Counted from the stretch's first letter, positions 16,350 through 26,482 are shown. The stretch is 64,000 nucleotides of DNA from JAMZMI01 sp047632435 (GCA_047632435.1 JBLICU010000001.1:114550-178549); one strand, 5' to 3'. Notes: generated by a model from the sequence alone, not told the origin. Made by a program: numbers and translations.

Positions 16350-17656
16350 TGGAAGGAATTATCATGGCGGCCCAACTAATTCTTGGGCTTTCGATTTTGG
16401 TTGGATTGCACGAGATGGGTCATTTATTGGCTGCAAAGGCTTTTGGTATGAGGGTGGAGAAATTTTCCATCGGATTTCCACCAAAAATTTGGGGCAAGCA
16501 ATTCGGAGAAACTGAATATTCAATCGGTGCAATTCCTTTGGGCGGATTTGTGAAAATATCAGGAATGATTGATGAATCCCTTGATAAGGAGGCAATGAGT
16601 GCTGAACCACAGCCTTGGGAGTTTAGATCAAAACCGGCATGGCAAAGACTCATCGTGATGATGGGAGGAATTGTTGTCAATGTGATCACGGGAATCATCA
16701 TTTTTATAGCACTTGTATTTGTCAATGGTGAATCTTATCTGCCAAAATCTGAATTGGACAAATACGGTATCGAAGCACTGGAACTGGGTCAATCCATAGG
16801 GCTCGAAACAGGTGATAAAATTGTAAATATCAGTGGAAAAAACTACGATAAATTTCGTGACTTGATAAGTCCTGAGGTTTTATTATCTACAGATGGATAT
16901 TTCACTGTAAACAGGAAAAATGAAAATCTTAGGATTGATATTCCCAACGATTTTCTGGGAAGGTTCTCAGATAATAAAGCCGGCTTCATAAAACCAAGAA
17001 TGCCTTTTAAGGTGAAAGAAGTTGTTTCTAAAACCGAGGCAGCCAAAGGTGGATTGAAAGACGGAGATGTTTTTACCTCTATCAACGGTTACCCAACAGG
17101 TTTTTACGATGAGTTCAAGGCGAATATGGATACTTTGGCAGGAAAGGAGATTACAGCCGTGGTTTCAAGAAATGGGTATCCTGTGGAGCTTTCATTTTTG
17201 GTCAATGAGGATGCAACCCTGGGATTCATGCCGGAATTTACTGCAGAGGTTAAATATGTAAAATACGGAATAGGTGAATCAGCCGTAATTGGAACAGAAA
17301 AAGCTGTCGGTACCGTATGGCACAATGTTGTTGCGCTCGGTAAGATGTTCTCTGGAGATGTATCTCCATCAAAATCACTAGCTGGACCTATAGGCATAGC
17401 CAAAATATTTGGTGGGACTTGGGAGTGGACGCGATTTTGGGAAGTAACGGGCTTGCTTTCAATGATCTTGGCTTTCATGAATTTCTTACCAATTCCTGCA
17501 CTAGATGGTGGTCATGTGATGTTTTTGACCTTTGAAATCGTTTCTGGAAGAAAGCCATCAGATAAATTTCTAGAGAATGCACAGAAAGTGGGAATGATTC
17601 TGCTACTCGCAATCATGAGTTACGCCATATTAAATGACGTTTACAAACTATTCTAA
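16349..17656 (+). CDS. rseP: RIP metalloprotease RseP (site-2 protease)
   Basis: 435 residues with HEMGH at 21-25 in the first membrane segment and NFLPIPALDGG (N378-D386) near the C-terminus, the zinc ligands of site-2 proteases. Two PDZ-like segments lie between the membrane regions (about 130-300). RseP cleaves transmembrane anti-sigma factors and remnant signal peptides within the inner membrane. Candidate substrates in this window include the RskA-type anti-sigma at 34051-34830, which has a single membrane span, but nothing in the sequence proves it. Its 3' end overlaps the convergent OmpA gene by 4 bases. Confidence 0.95.
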   Translation: MEGIIMAAQLILGLSILVGLHEMGHLLAAKAFGMRVEKFSIGFPPKIWGKQFGETEYSIGAIPLGGFVKISGMIDESLDKEAMSAEPQPWEFRSKPAWQRLIVMMGGIVVNVITGIIIFIALVFVNGESYLPKSELDKYGIEALELGQSIGLETGDKIVNISGKNYDKFRDLISPEVLLSTDGYFTVNRKNENLRIDIPNDFLGRFSDNKAGFIKPRMPFKVKEVVSKTEAAKGGLKDGDVFTSINGYPTGFYDEFKANMDTLAGKEITAVVSRNGYPVELSFLVNEDATLGFMPEFTAEVKYVKYGIGESAVIGTEKAVGTVWHNVVALGKMFSGDVSPSKSLAGPIGIAKIFGGTWEWTRFWEVTGLLSMILAFMNFLPIPALDGGHVMFLTFEIVSGRKPSDKFLENAQKVGMILLLAIMSYAILNDVYKLF

Positions 17657-19701
17657 TTCCCATTTTGAATAGGTTTTAAATCGAGTGTATCCGCTGGAAT
17701 TAAGGGCATTTCATCTTGTGGAACTGGCGGAGCAGGACGGTAGATTTCGAATTCTACCCTTCTGTTCAAGGCTTTATCAGCTTCAGTTAGTTCTTCCACT
17801 ATTGGCTGTGAACTACCAAAACCCTCCCAACTTACTCTCTCGGGTTCCACACCGGCAAAGTCCACTACATAATCATGTATGTTTTTAGCCCTGTCTTTGG
17901 ACAGCTTGAGATTCAAATCTGCTGAACCGAAAGAATCTGTGTGGCCTGATATTTTTAATTTGAATGTTGGATTGTCATAAAGAAAGTTGACGATCTTGTT
18001 TAAATCAGCATACATTTCCTGCTTGAGTTCTGAGCGTCCCAGATCAAATTCTATTGACTCAAACTTCACGCGGCTGGTAAGTGGTTCAGTCACTTGTTTC
18101 AATTCCATAGGCCCATCAAGGAAAAAGGCATCTTCAATTCTGAAAAAATCATCACCCTGTATTACCAAAAGGTAATTTCTTTTATCTATCAGATTAAACT
18201 CAAATGAACCATCAGCCCTCAGAAATTTTGGAGCCACCTCAATTCCAGCATCCAAATCTATAATTGAAACAATCCCTTTAAAAGGTTGTCCGGACAGGCT
18301 GTCAGTAAGCGAGCCTATGACTAGTGTGGTTGCCATCGGCTGAGCTTCCATCGGCAATGGAAATGAATATAAATCTTGCTTCCCAATATCACGAGTGATG
18401 GATCGGGCATAAAAAAGCAACTCGGATTCTGAATCAATGGTGAAGTAAAATTCACTCCCCTGTCCATTTACCAATGGGCCAATGTTGTAAGGTTCACTCC
18501 ATTGCTTTTCGAGGAGGTTCGATTTATAGATATCAAACTCGCCAAAGTTGTAAAGCTGTCCATTTGAGCTGAAGTACAACACATCATACACCGGATGATA
18601 AAATGGACTTACATCATTATTGCGGGTATTGATTATTGGCCCTGCGTTTTGCGCAGATGACCAATTTCCGTTTTTCATTTTGTATGTATAATATATATCT
18701 GACAACCCAAATCCACCCAGTCTGTCGGAAGCAAAATAGAGGGTATCTTCAGAATGTGATAAGGCTGGGTGAGAATCCCAACTTAAGCTGTTGACATTCG
18801 TTCCTAGATTTTCCACCTCACCCCAGGTGCTGTCTGTTTGCAGTTTTGCACTGAAGAGATCACAATCCCCATAGCAGTCCAGACAATCGCAACGCGAAAA
18901 ATAGATCGTCTTCCCATCTTTAGATAAAAAGGCAGAACCTTCATTATATCTGGAATTGATTTGGGTGAACTCCTTTGCTTCAGACCAATTTCCGTACTCA
19001 TCCTTTTTGCTGAAAAATAGATCTTCATTTGGCTTTTTTCGAACGGTCATATCAAGCTCATTTCGCTGAGATGTGAAAAGCAAAACATTGCTCAATACAT
19101 TGAGAGATGGTCCATAATCAGCATGTGGGCTATTGATCTCAGATCCCATGTTGAGCAAGATTCCACGTGGAGGGCGCAGCGTGTCGATCAGTTTTCGGTA
19201 TTCCACCAATTCATAATAATAATCAAGCGGCACATAAATTTGAGCTTCTTGATTGTTCAATGAATCATAATAGATTTCTATTTCTCGGATATCAATTCCA
19301 GTGTGGTGGTGTCTTAATACGAGCCTGTATAGATCACGAGCATCTTCAAAATCACCAAACATTTCAGTGAGTTTAGCCAACCGCCAAATCATCCTCGTAT
19401 CTTTATAGAAATTCTGAACACCGAATTTGCTCACATAATTTTGGAGTGCGTAATACAAATTTTCCCATTCACTATTTCGCTCGTGTTTTTTAATCAAATC
19501 CATTTCCAGCTTATTGTAGTAATGAGGAACCCGATTGATATTGGCGAAATCGTAAATATTGAGGTGCACGCTCGCGGGAATTGAATCGAGACGAAATTGT
19601 TTTGTAGAACGCCTGACTGATTTATCTTGAGCCGATATATCTTGTGTCCAGAAAAAAGCAAATAATACCAGCGGTATGACGCGCACAACAACTTTGTTCA
19701 T
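17653..19701 (-). CDS. OmpA-family outer membrane protein with PD40 beta-propeller repeats
   Basis: 682 residues. A signal peptide ends near ISAQ (residue 24). Residues about 60-180 are helical and TPR-like; about 200-440 contain PD40/WD40-like strands (for example 'GKTIYFSRCDC', 'DTLYFASDRLGGFG', 'DVLYFSSNG'); a short carboxypeptidase-regulatory-like domain follows; the last 110 residues are an OmpA peptidoglycan-binding domain (SGHTDSFGS, then LSKDRAKNI). This architecture is common in Bacteroidota and resembles PorE/T9SS-associated and gliding-related proteins, but assignment to T9SS is inference. It probably links the outer membrane to peptidoglycan. Confidence 0.85.
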   Translation of the reverse strand: MNKVVVRVIPLVLFAFFWTQDISAQDKSVRRSTKQFRLDSIPASVHLNIYDFANINRVPHYYNKLEMDLIKKHERNSEWENLYYALQNYVSKFGVQNFYKDTRMIWRLAKLTEMFGDFEDARDLYRLVLRHHHTGIDIREIEIYYDSLNNQEAQIYVPLDYYYELVEYRKLIDTLRPPRGILLNMGSEINSPHADYGPSLNVLSNVLLFTSQRNELDMTVRKKPNEDLFFSKKDEYGNWSEAKEFTQINSRYNEGSAFLSKDGKTIYFSRCDCLDCYGDCDLFSAKLQTDSTWGEVENLGTNVNSLSWDSHPALSHSEDTLYFASDRLGGFGLSDIYYTYKMKNGNWSSAQNAGPIINTRNNDVSPFYHPVYDVLYFSSNGQLYNFGEFDIYKSNLLEKQWSEPYNIGPLVNGQGSEFYFTIDSESELLFYARSITRDIGKQDLYSFPLPMEAQPMATTLVIGSLTDSLSGQPFKGIVSIIDLDAGIEVAPKFLRADGSFEFNLIDKRNYLLVIQGDDFFRIEDAFFLDGPMELKQVTEPLTSRVKFESIEFDLGRSELKQEMYADLNKIVNFLYDNPTFKLKISGHTDSFGSADLNLKLSKDRAKNIHDYVVDFAGVEPERVSWEGFGSSQPIVEELTEADKALNRRVEFEIYRPAPPVPQDEMPLIPADTLDLKPIQNGN

Positions 19702-19774
19702 AAATATGTCTTTTCGACAGACACCTGCATAATTCTCGCTAAAGATAATAGGTTTTGGTCTACCATAACTAATT

Positions 19775-19788
19775 TGGCATAGCTATTG
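19775..19788 (+). promoter_or_regulatory. Weak sigma-54-like -24/-12 match upstream of lon
   Basis: TGGCA at 19775-19779 and TTGA at 19785-19788 have exact sigma-54 spacing, but the -12 box ends in A instead of C. The match could be chance. No sigma-54 activator gene is seen nearby. Confidence 0.15.
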
Positions 19789-19855
19789 AACCTTGACACG
19801 GCTACAATTAATTGACCGAATTAGTGGCAATGGTCTGCCAATATGACGCATTCTT

Positions 19856-22324
19856 ATGTTTAAAGATAAATCCAAAAAAACCATTTTAGTATCAAATCTT
19901 GTAGATGATGAATCAGGCGAAATGATTCATATTGAAACGATCCAAAGTAGTGGAAATGTTGACGAGAAAGACTTCCCGGATGAACTATCCATTTTGCCAA
20001 TAAAAAACACAGTACTTTTTCCTGGAGTTATCCTTCCAATTACCGTTGGTCGCACCAAATCTATCAAGCTAGTAAAGAAGGCGTACAAAGGTAACCGGAT
20101 CATAGGAGTAGTGGCTCAAAAGAATAAAATTGAAGAGCCCTCGTTTAAAGATCTTTTTGAAATCGGGTGTGTAGCTAAGATCATCAAAATGTTGGTCTTG
20201 CCTGATGGTAATACAACCATTATCATACAAGGACTCAATAGAATCAAACTAACTGAAGGCATTCAGGACGAGCCATTTATCAAGGCCAAATATGAAGTGC
20301 TTAAAGATGAAGGAGAAGTTTCTAAAGAGGACACGCTCGTGATCATCCAATCTTTGAAAGAAGCAGCAAACAAGGTGTTGAAGTTAAATCCGCAAATTCC
20401 AAAGGAGGCACATGAAGCGCTAAAAAACATAGATAGTCACATTTTTCTTACCCATTTTCTTTCATCTAATATCAATGGAGAAGTGGCTGAAAAGCAAACT
20501 TTATTGGAAATAGGCGATACCAAAAAGCGAGCTGAAAAATTACTTCAATTCATGATGCGAGACATTCAGGTATTGGAGTTAAAAATGGAAATCGCATCAA
20601 AAGTCCATTCGGACATTGATCAGCAACAGCGGGATTATTATTTGCGTCAGCAGATGAAGGTGCTTCAAGATGAGCTGGGTCATGATGGATCTGATCAGGA
20701 GGTAAAAAGTCTAAGACAGAAAGCCAAAGACAAACTTTGGAATGAGGATGTTAAAAAACACTTTCTCAAAGAACTTGATAAAATAGGACGGATGAATCCT
20801 GCTTCGGCAGAATACCCTGTTGCGTTGAATTATGCTGAATTGTTGGTTGACTTGCCATGGGGTGAGGTGACGGAAGACAATTTCGATCTTAATCGCGCAA
20901 AGAAAATTCTCGATAAAGATCATTTCGGATTGGATAAAGTGAAGGAGAGAATCCTGGAATACCTGGCCGTTCGCAAATTGAAAAACGATCTAAAAGGACC
21001 GATTCTTTGCCTTTATGGCCCACCAGGAGTTGGAAAAACCTCCCTTGGAAAATCTATTGCCGAAGCATTAAATCGAAAATACGTGCGTATGTCTCTCGGT
21101 GGTGTGCATGATGAGGCGGAGATTCGCGGGCACAGGAAAACATATATTGGCGCAATGCCAGGTAAAATCATCCAGAATTTGAAGAAATCGGGTGCGTCCA
21201 ATCCAGTATTCATTCTGGATGAGATTGATAAGGTGAATTCAGATTTTCGTGGAGACCCCTCTTCTGCATTGCTTGAGGTGCTTGACCCAGAGCAAAACTT
21301 TGCCTTCAAGGACAACTATCTGGAAGTAGATTACGACTTGTCCAAAGTGCTTTTTATTGCCACAGCCAATTCATTGGATACCATCCAGCCACCGCTTAGA
21401 GATAGGATGGAGATTATTGACATTACGGGCTATACCCTTGAGGAAAAGGTGGAAATAGCAAAAAAGCACTTGATACCAAAACAGCGCGATGAACATGGTC
21501 TAGCAGCAAAAGATATTTCATTTCAAAAAGGGGCGATGGAGAAATTGATCAATGATTATACCCGTGAATCTGGCGTAAGAAATCTGGAAAGAAAAATAGC
21601 ATCGGTGGTGAGAAATGTGGCCAAATCTATTGCCATGGAACAAGAGCACGAAAATAAAATTGGACCAGAACAAATTCGAAAAATTTTAGGATCTGAAATT
21701 TTTGATAAGGAATATTATGAAGACAACAAACTTCCTGGTGTGGCAACTGGCTTGGCATGGACACCTTCGGGAGGAGATATTCTTTATATCGAGGCTAGTC
21801 TGAGTCGTGGAAAAGGAAAATTGACATTGTCTGGTCAGTTGGGGGATGTGATGAAGGAATCGGCTATGACAGCTCTTTCTTACCTAAAATCGAATGCCGA
21901 AAGTCTTGCTATTAATCATTTGATTTTTGATCATTATGACCTGCATGTGCACGTACCAGCCGGCGGAATCCCAAAAGATGGGCCATCAGCGGGTATTACC
22001 ATGCTCACAGCTTTGGCTTCTGTTTATACGCAAAGGATGATTCTGAAAAAATTGGCCATGACAGGGGAGATTACCTTGAGAGGTAAAGTTTTACCTGTTG
22101 GTGGAATTAAAGAAAAAATTCTTGCAGCCAAACGAGCCGGTATCAAGGAAATCATCATGTGTGAGCGCAATAGTCGAGATATCGAGGAGATTAATCCACA
22201 GTATATCAAAGACTTGAAAATTCACTATGTGGAAAGCGTACAACAAGTATTGGATATTGCGTTATTGAAGCAATTGGCTCCAAAACCGATCGAATTTATT
22301 ATTCCAGAGGAAAAGAAAAACTGA
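19856..22324 (+). CDS. lon: ATP-dependent protease Lon
   Basis: 822 residues: N-terminal substrate-binding domain (about 43-240), coiled linker, AAA+ module with Walker A GPPGVGKT (388-395), and a protease domain with catalytic Ser711 in KDGPSAG and Lys754, which has the expected 43-residue spacing. Lon degrades damaged and regulatory proteins in the cytoplasm. It is the first gene of a run lon-porQ-hslU with almost no spacing. A divergent OmpA gene lies upstream across a 154-base region. Confidence 0.97.
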   Translation: MFKDKSKKTILVSNLVDDESGEMIHIETIQSSGNVDEKDFPDELSILPIKNTVLFPGVILPITVGRTKSIKLVKKAYKGNRIIGVVAQKNKIEEPSFKDLFEIGCVAKIIKMLVLPDGNTTIIIQGLNRIKLTEGIQDEPFIKAKYEVLKDEGEVSKEDTLVIIQSLKEAANKVLKLNPQIPKEAHEALKNIDSHIFLTHFLSSNINGEVAEKQTLLEIGDTKKRAEKLLQFMMRDIQVLELKMEIASKVHSDIDQQQRDYYLRQQMKVLQDELGHDGSDQEVKSLRQKAKDKLWNEDVKKHFLKELDKIGRMNPASAEYPVALNYAELLVDLPWGEVTEDNFDLNRAKKILDKDHFGLDKVKERILEYLAVRKLKNDLKGPILCLYGPPGVGKTSLGKSIAEALNRKYVRMSLGGVHDEAEIRGHRKTYIGAMPGKIIQNLKKSGASNPVFILDEIDKVNSDFRGDPSSALLEVLDPEQNFAFKDNYLEVDYDLSKVLFIATANSLDTIQPPLRDRMEIIDITGYTLEEKVEIAKKHLIPKQRDEHGLAAKDISFQKGAMEKLINDYTRESGVRNLERKIASVVRNVAKSIAMEQEHENKIGPEQIRKILGSEIFDKEYYEDNKLPGVATGLAWTPSGGDILYIEASLSRGKGKLTLSGQLGDVMKESAMTALSYLKSNAESLAINHLIFDHYDLHVHVPAGGIPKDGPSAGITMLTALASVYTQRMILKKLAMTGEITLRGKVLPVGGIKEKILAAKRAGIKEIIMCERNSRDIEEINPQYIKDLKIHYVESVQQVLDIALLKQLAPKPIEFIIPEEKKN

Positions 22325-23320
22325 GTGAGATACCTCCCTGTTATATTTCTGGTGCTGTCACTCAGCACTCATGCACAGTTTGGCCAGTACCAGGCTTTGG
22401 AGCTGCCATCAGGGGCAAGGAGTGCTGCTTTGGGAGGAACCATGGTTTCTTTGGCGGATGGCGAACTTATGCAGTTCATGAATAATCCAGCCGCTTTGGA
22501 TTCAGTCTTATTGACCGATATCACTTTTAACTACAATCCCTATTTTGCTGACATCAATGTATTCTCAGGTGCCTATTATGGAAATTATGGAAAATTGGGA
22601 CCATTGGCCATTGGACTGACTTATCTCTCATATGGTGACTTTGTGGAAACTGATGACTCTGGAAACGAGATTGGTAGTTTTTCAGCGCACGATTATGTTA
22701 TAGCCATAGGCAAAAGTCATCAGGCTGGGCCTTTTACGCTTGGGGTGAATATGAAATTTACCCAAAGTGCCATTGAAAGCTACTCATCAACGGCTATGGT
22801 GTTCGACTTGGGTGGAATCTACCGAGTGCCAGAAAGTGGCGTCACTTTTGGATTGGCGTTTAAGAATTTTGGTTTTAAACTAAATGATTATTACCAATCA
22901 ATAAATTCCAATATTCCATTTGATGTACAGATGGGGGTTTCCATCAAACCGGAATACATGCCTTTCAAATTCACCATTACTACTTATAATTTAGTTGAGG
23001 AAAATTTGGTTTTCAAACCAGAAAATCAGGCACAAACCTCAAGAACTTCAGCTTATTTTGATAAAGTGCTTCGGAGGGTTAATATTGGTACTGAGTTGAT
23101 TTTGAATGACGCCATACAGGTTCAGTTGGGATACAATCATTTGAGGAGGCAGGAATTGAAGCTTGAGGATACAGCTGGTGGGGCAGGATTATCTTACGGA
23201 CTTTCCATTGGAATTAAGAAAATTAAGTTCAGGTATGCCAGGGCCAAATACCATGTGGCTGGAGGGGCGAATTTTATCAGCTTACAAACCAACCTGAATA
23301 ACTATAAAAAAATATTATAA
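22325..23320 (+). CDS. porQ: Type IX secretion protein PorQ
   Basis: 331 residues. It has a signal peptide (STHAQFGQ) and then the PorV/PorQ-like N-terminus: LPSGARSAALGG, followed by MNNPAALDS, typical of this outer membrane beta-barrel family. PorQ is an outer membrane component of the attachment complex of the type IX secretion system. The start is GTG at 22325, directly after the lon stop (no intergenic base), so translation is coupled to lon. The stop is followed two bases later by hslU. Confidence 0.8.
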   Translation: MRYLPVIFLVLSLSTHAQFGQYQALELPSGARSAALGGTMVSLADGELMQFMNNPAALDSVLLTDITFNYNPYFADINVFSGAYYGNYGKLGPLAIGLTYLSYGDFVETDDSGNEIGSFSAHDYVIAIGKSHQAGPFTLGVNMKFTQSAIESYSSTAMVFDLGGIYRVPESGVTFGLAFKNFGFKLNDYYQSINSNIPFDVQMGVSIKPEYMPFKFTITTYNLVEENLVFKPENQAQTSRTSAYFDKVLRRVNIGTELILNDAIQVQLGYNHLRRQELKLEDTAGGAGLSYGLSIGIKKIKFRYARAKYHVAGGANFISLQTNLNNYKKIL

Positions 23321-23322
23321 TT

Positions 23323-24699
23323 ATGAGTTCAGATTTAACACCACGGCAGATTGTTGCCGAACTTGATAAATACATCATCGGACAAAATGAAGCGAAACGA
23401 AATGTAGCCATCGCTTTGAGAAACCGATGGAGACGGATGAATGTAAAGGATGATATTCAAGGTGAGATCGTTCCGAACAATATTCTGATGATAGGTGCTA
23501 CAGGAGTGGGTAAGACAGAAATAGCCCGTCGTTTGGCGAAAATATCTGATGCTCCTTTCACGAAAGTGGAAGCATCAAAATTTACCGAGGTAGGATATGT
23601 CGGACGTGATGTCGAGAGCATGGTTCGAGACTTGGTGGAGCAGTCAGTAAATATAGTAAAGGTGGCGAAAAAGGAAGAGGTGAGGGAAAAGGCCACTGAA
23701 ATTGTAGATAATCTTATTCTGGATATTTTGATTCCGCCTTTGCGTGGAGCTAAAAACGTACATGCTTCTGGAGTTGGGAAAGACATGCCTGGTGACGAGC
23801 AGGAACTCAATGAAAAGACCAGAGAGCGTTTTCGAGAAAAAATCAAAAACGGCGAAATGGATGAGCGCAAAATCGAAATAGACGTGAAGCAATCCTCATC
23901 ACCGGGAGTTGGAATGATCGGAGGGGCGATGGACGAGTCCACCATGATCAATCTACAGGAGATGCTAGGCAACATGATGCCTAAGAAGACTAAAAAGCGA
24001 AAAGTTACCATCGCAGAGGCGCGCAAATTCCTAATGGAGGAGGAAACATCCAAACTCATAGACATGGATGATGTGAAGGATGAGGCCATTTTCAAAGCTG
24101 AAAATTCAGGAATCATATTCATAGATGAGATTGATAAAATTGCCACTGGTGCAGGTAGTAAAGGTGGTCCTGATGTAAGTAGGGAAGGCGTCCAGAGAGA
24201 TTTGCTCCCAATTGTAGAAGGCAGTGCTGTCAATACAAAATATGGTATCGTCCATACGGATCACATTCTTTTTGTTGCCGCAGGGGCCTTTCATGTGAGC
24301 AAACCTTCGGATTTGATTCCTGAACTTCAGGGTAGATTCCCGATTCGTGTAGAGCTGGACAACCTGACCAAATCTGACTTTCTTCGAATTTTGCAAGAAC
24401 CAAAAAATGCCTTGACCAAACAATATATTGCATTGGTGGCATCTGAAGGAGTAATTCTATCTTTCCAGCAGGATGCGCTGGAAGAACTTGCCGAAATCGC
24501 TTTTCAGGTAAATGAAGAAGTTGAAAACATAGGAGCAAGAAGACTGCAAACAGTCATGAGTAAATTGCTCAATGACATCCTGTTTGATATTCCCGATACG
24601 ATTGGAGCAAATACCCAAATTGTAATAGACAAAGCCCTGGTGCAAGAGCGGCTTACGGGGTTAGTAAAAGACAAGGATTTGAGCCAGTATATTCTTTGA
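23323..24699 (+). CDS. hslU: HslU, ATPase subunit of the HslUV protease
   Basis: 458 residues. IIGQNEAKRNVAIALRNRWRR is followed by Walker A GATGVGKT (58-65), an intermediate I domain (about 110-240) and Walker B FIDEIDK near 266. The C-terminal peptide SQYIL is the tail that inserts into HslV. HslU unfolds substrates for the threonine protease HslV. No hslV gene is next to it or anywhere in this window, unlike the usual hslVU operon, so it must be elsewhere if the complex is used. The ATPase itself looks intact. Confidence 0.96.
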   Translation: MSSDLTPRQIVAELDKYIIGQNEAKRNVAIALRNRWRRMNVKDDIQGEIVPNNILMIGATGVGKTEIARRLAKISDAPFTKVEASKFTEVGYVGRDVESMVRDLVEQSVNIVKVAKKEEVREKATEIVDNLILDILIPPLRGAKNVHASGVGKDMPGDEQELNEKTRERFREKIKNGEMDERKIEIDVKQSSSPGVGMIGGAMDESTMINLQEMLGNMMPKKTKKRKVTIAEARKFLMEEETSKLIDMDDVKDEAIFKAENSGIIFIDEIDKIATGAGSKGGPDVSREGVQRDLLPIVEGSAVNTKYGIVHTDHILFVAAGAFHVSKPSDLIPELQGRFPIRVELDNLTKSDFLRILQEPKNALTKQYIALVASEGVILSFQQDALEELAEIAFQVNEEVENIGARRLQTVMSKLLNDILFDIPDTIGANTQIVIDKALVQERLTGLVKDKDLSQYIL

Positions 24700-24728
24700 T
24701 GGTTTGAATTTGTAGATAGCACTTTTCA

Positions 24729-25214
24729 CTAAATCCCCTTTGGGAAATAATAAAAAAGCTGTGTGGCTTTGGTCAATATGAGTTCTTTCCATGAGTTGAT
24801 GTCAAACTGAAGTCCGACGATTCCACAAGTAGGAATATTGTCAATGTGTTTATCACAATAGTGATTGTGAAATTGGGTAAAAGTAGGGTTGTGGCCGGCA
24901 ATGGCAATCGTGTTTTCAGTGTCGAATCCTCCTAAAATACCTTCTATGTCTCTTGAACTGCAGTGATAAAGCCGATCGGATAGCAGTAATTTATCTTCAG
25001 GATAGTTCCAGGCATCTGCCAGATTCAGTGTGGTATAAAGTGCCCTGCTGGCTGTACTTGTCAGGATTAAATCGGGTGGATCAATATGGGTTTTTATGAA
25101 TTTCCCCATTTTTATTACATCTCGCCTACCTCGTTCTCCAAGGGGTCTATCATGATCATTGAGATCAAATGTCCAAGAAGATTTGGCGTGGCGAATGAGG
25201 TACAGTGTTTTCAA
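24729..25214 (-). CDS. SixA-like histidine phosphatase family protein
   Basis: 161 residues, short branch of the histidine phosphatase superfamily. LIRHAKSSW near the N-terminus has the catalytic RH, DLNDHDRPLGERGR follows, and GHNPTFTQ near residue 110 holds the second histidine. SixA removes phosphate from phosphohistidine in E. coli. The start is TTG at 25214; no in-frame ATG precedes the RHG motif. It follows the sigma factor gene by only 5 bases on the same strand, so the two are probably one transcript; the functional link is unknown. Confidence 0.85.
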   Translation of the reverse strand: MKTLYLIRHAKSSWTFDLNDHDRPLGERGRRDVIKMGKFIKTHIDPPDLILTSTASRALYTTLNLADAWNYPEDKLLLSDRLYHCSSRDIEGILGGFDTENTIAIAGHNPTFTQFHNHYCDKHIDNIPTCGIVGLQFDINSWKELILTKATQLFYYFPKGI

Positions 25215-25219
25215 TAGGA

Positions 25220-26482
25220 TTATTTTAATGTCGGTTTCTTCCGATCAAAGGTCGACATTTTCTTTTTTAAATATTCCTTTTCATTTGGATTTGCAGTCAA
25301 GGAGATTGCCTTTTTTATTGATTTGATTGCTTGATCTATTTGTTTCAATGAAATGTAAATTTCAGCCTTAATAGCTGGGAGAAGGTAGTTTTTCGTAAGA
25401 CTGGATTCTTTTTCTAATTTTTCTATTTCGGTCAAAGCTTCCGCTGATCCCTTTATTTTTTCTAAAGCCACGATCCTGTTTAATGCCACAATGGGGCTCG
25501 GATTGAAATGATATAGGGTGTCATAGAGATGTAGAATAATGTCCCATCTTGTTTCTTCATAAGTGTCAGCATTGCAATGAATTCCGCTGATTGCTGCTTG
25601 TAGAAAATACTCGTTTTGAGTTTCATTTTCGGTGACAGAGCTCAAGTAGTAATTTCCGCGATTGATAAAGTCCTTTTTCCAATTGGCCCGATCCTGTTTT
25701 TCGAGTGGGATAATCTCCCCATCCTGATTAATCCGGGCATCAAATCTGGAGGAATGATAATACATCAAAGCAAGTAGTGATCGTGTGTATGGCGTATTTG
25801 TTAGTCTATTTTCCAATAACAATTGGCACAGACGAATGGCGTCCTTACAAAGATCTTTTCGAATCAGTTGATCACTGTCTGTGCTTTTATAACCCTCGTT
25901 GAAAAGCAGGTAGATCACCTTCAACACACGAAGCAATCTTTCATCGATTGCAACACTTTCGGGCAGTTCCAAGGTTAAATTTTCTTCCCGAAATTTCTTT
26001 TTAGCTCGTGTGTAAGATTTAGCAACTGTTTCCTCTTTTTTCAATAATCCCGAGGCTATTTCCTTGACAGAAAGACCACCAAGTATTTTTAAAGTAAGAA
26101 TTAGCTGATATTCATCACTCAATTGTGGATTGCAGCAGGCGAAAATCATCCTGATCATGTCGTCTTTAAATGCACCATCTGCCAGATTCACTTCTTCGAA
26201 TCTGTCGTCTATAATTTCTTCTGTATAGGTTATTTTTTTATTTCTGCGTAGCTGATCCACAAGCTTATTACCTGCTACGCGGATGATCCAACTTGTCGGA
26301 TTATTGGGTACAGTCTTATATGGCCAAGTTTGCATGGCTTTGAAAAGCGCTTCTTGCACAGCATCTTCTACGAATTCAAGGTTTTCTGTTCCAAATCTGT
26401 TGGTTAAAAAGGCAATGGCTTTTCCTGATTCATTTCGAAAAAAATGATCGATCAGGAGAGATACTTCAGAGCTTGTTTTCAT
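25220..26482 (-). CDS. ECF42-type RNA polymerase sigma factor with C-terminal TPR-like domain
   Basis: 420 residues, more than twice a normal ECF factor. Residues about 10-170 contain sigma regions 2 and 4 (FVEDAVQEAL; LSVKEIASGLLKKEETVAKSYTRA). A long C-terminal domain follows with LLFNEGY (DUF6596 motif) and TPR-like helical repeats (about 300-400). ECF42 factors lack a dedicated anti-sigma and are linked to neighbouring DGPF/YCII proteins; the C-terminal domain is thought to control activity. The YCII partner lies upstream on the same strand, but a hairpin terminator separates them. Confidence 0.9.
   Translation of the reverse strand: MKTSSEVSLLIDHFFRNESGKAIAFLTNRFGTENLEFVEDAVQEALFKAMQTWPYKTVPNNPTSWIIRVAGNKLVDQLRRNKKITYTEEIIDDRFEEVNLADGAFKDDMIRMIFACCNPQLSDEYQLILTLKILGGLSVKEIASGLLKKEETVAKSYTRAKKKFREENLTLELPESVAIDERLLRVLKVIYLLFNEGYKSTDSDQLIRKDLCKDAIRLCQLLLENRLTNTPYTRSLLALMYYHSSRFDARINQDGEIIPLEKQDRANWKKDFINRGNYYLSSVTENETQNEYFLQAAISGIHCNADTYEETRWDIILHLYDTLYHFNPSPIVALNRIVALEKIKGSAEALTEIEKLEKESSLTKNYLLPAIKAEIYISLKQIDQAIKSIKKAISLTANPNEKEYLKKKMSTFDRKKPTLK

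Noticed and set aside
17104..17478. 124-codon minus-strand open frame
   Set aside because: Antisense to rseP across conserved PDZ and membrane regions.
23457..24233. 258-codon minus-strand open frame
   Set aside because: It is fully antisense to hslU, whose own frame has all conserved motifs; the reading is Ser-rich shadow sequence.
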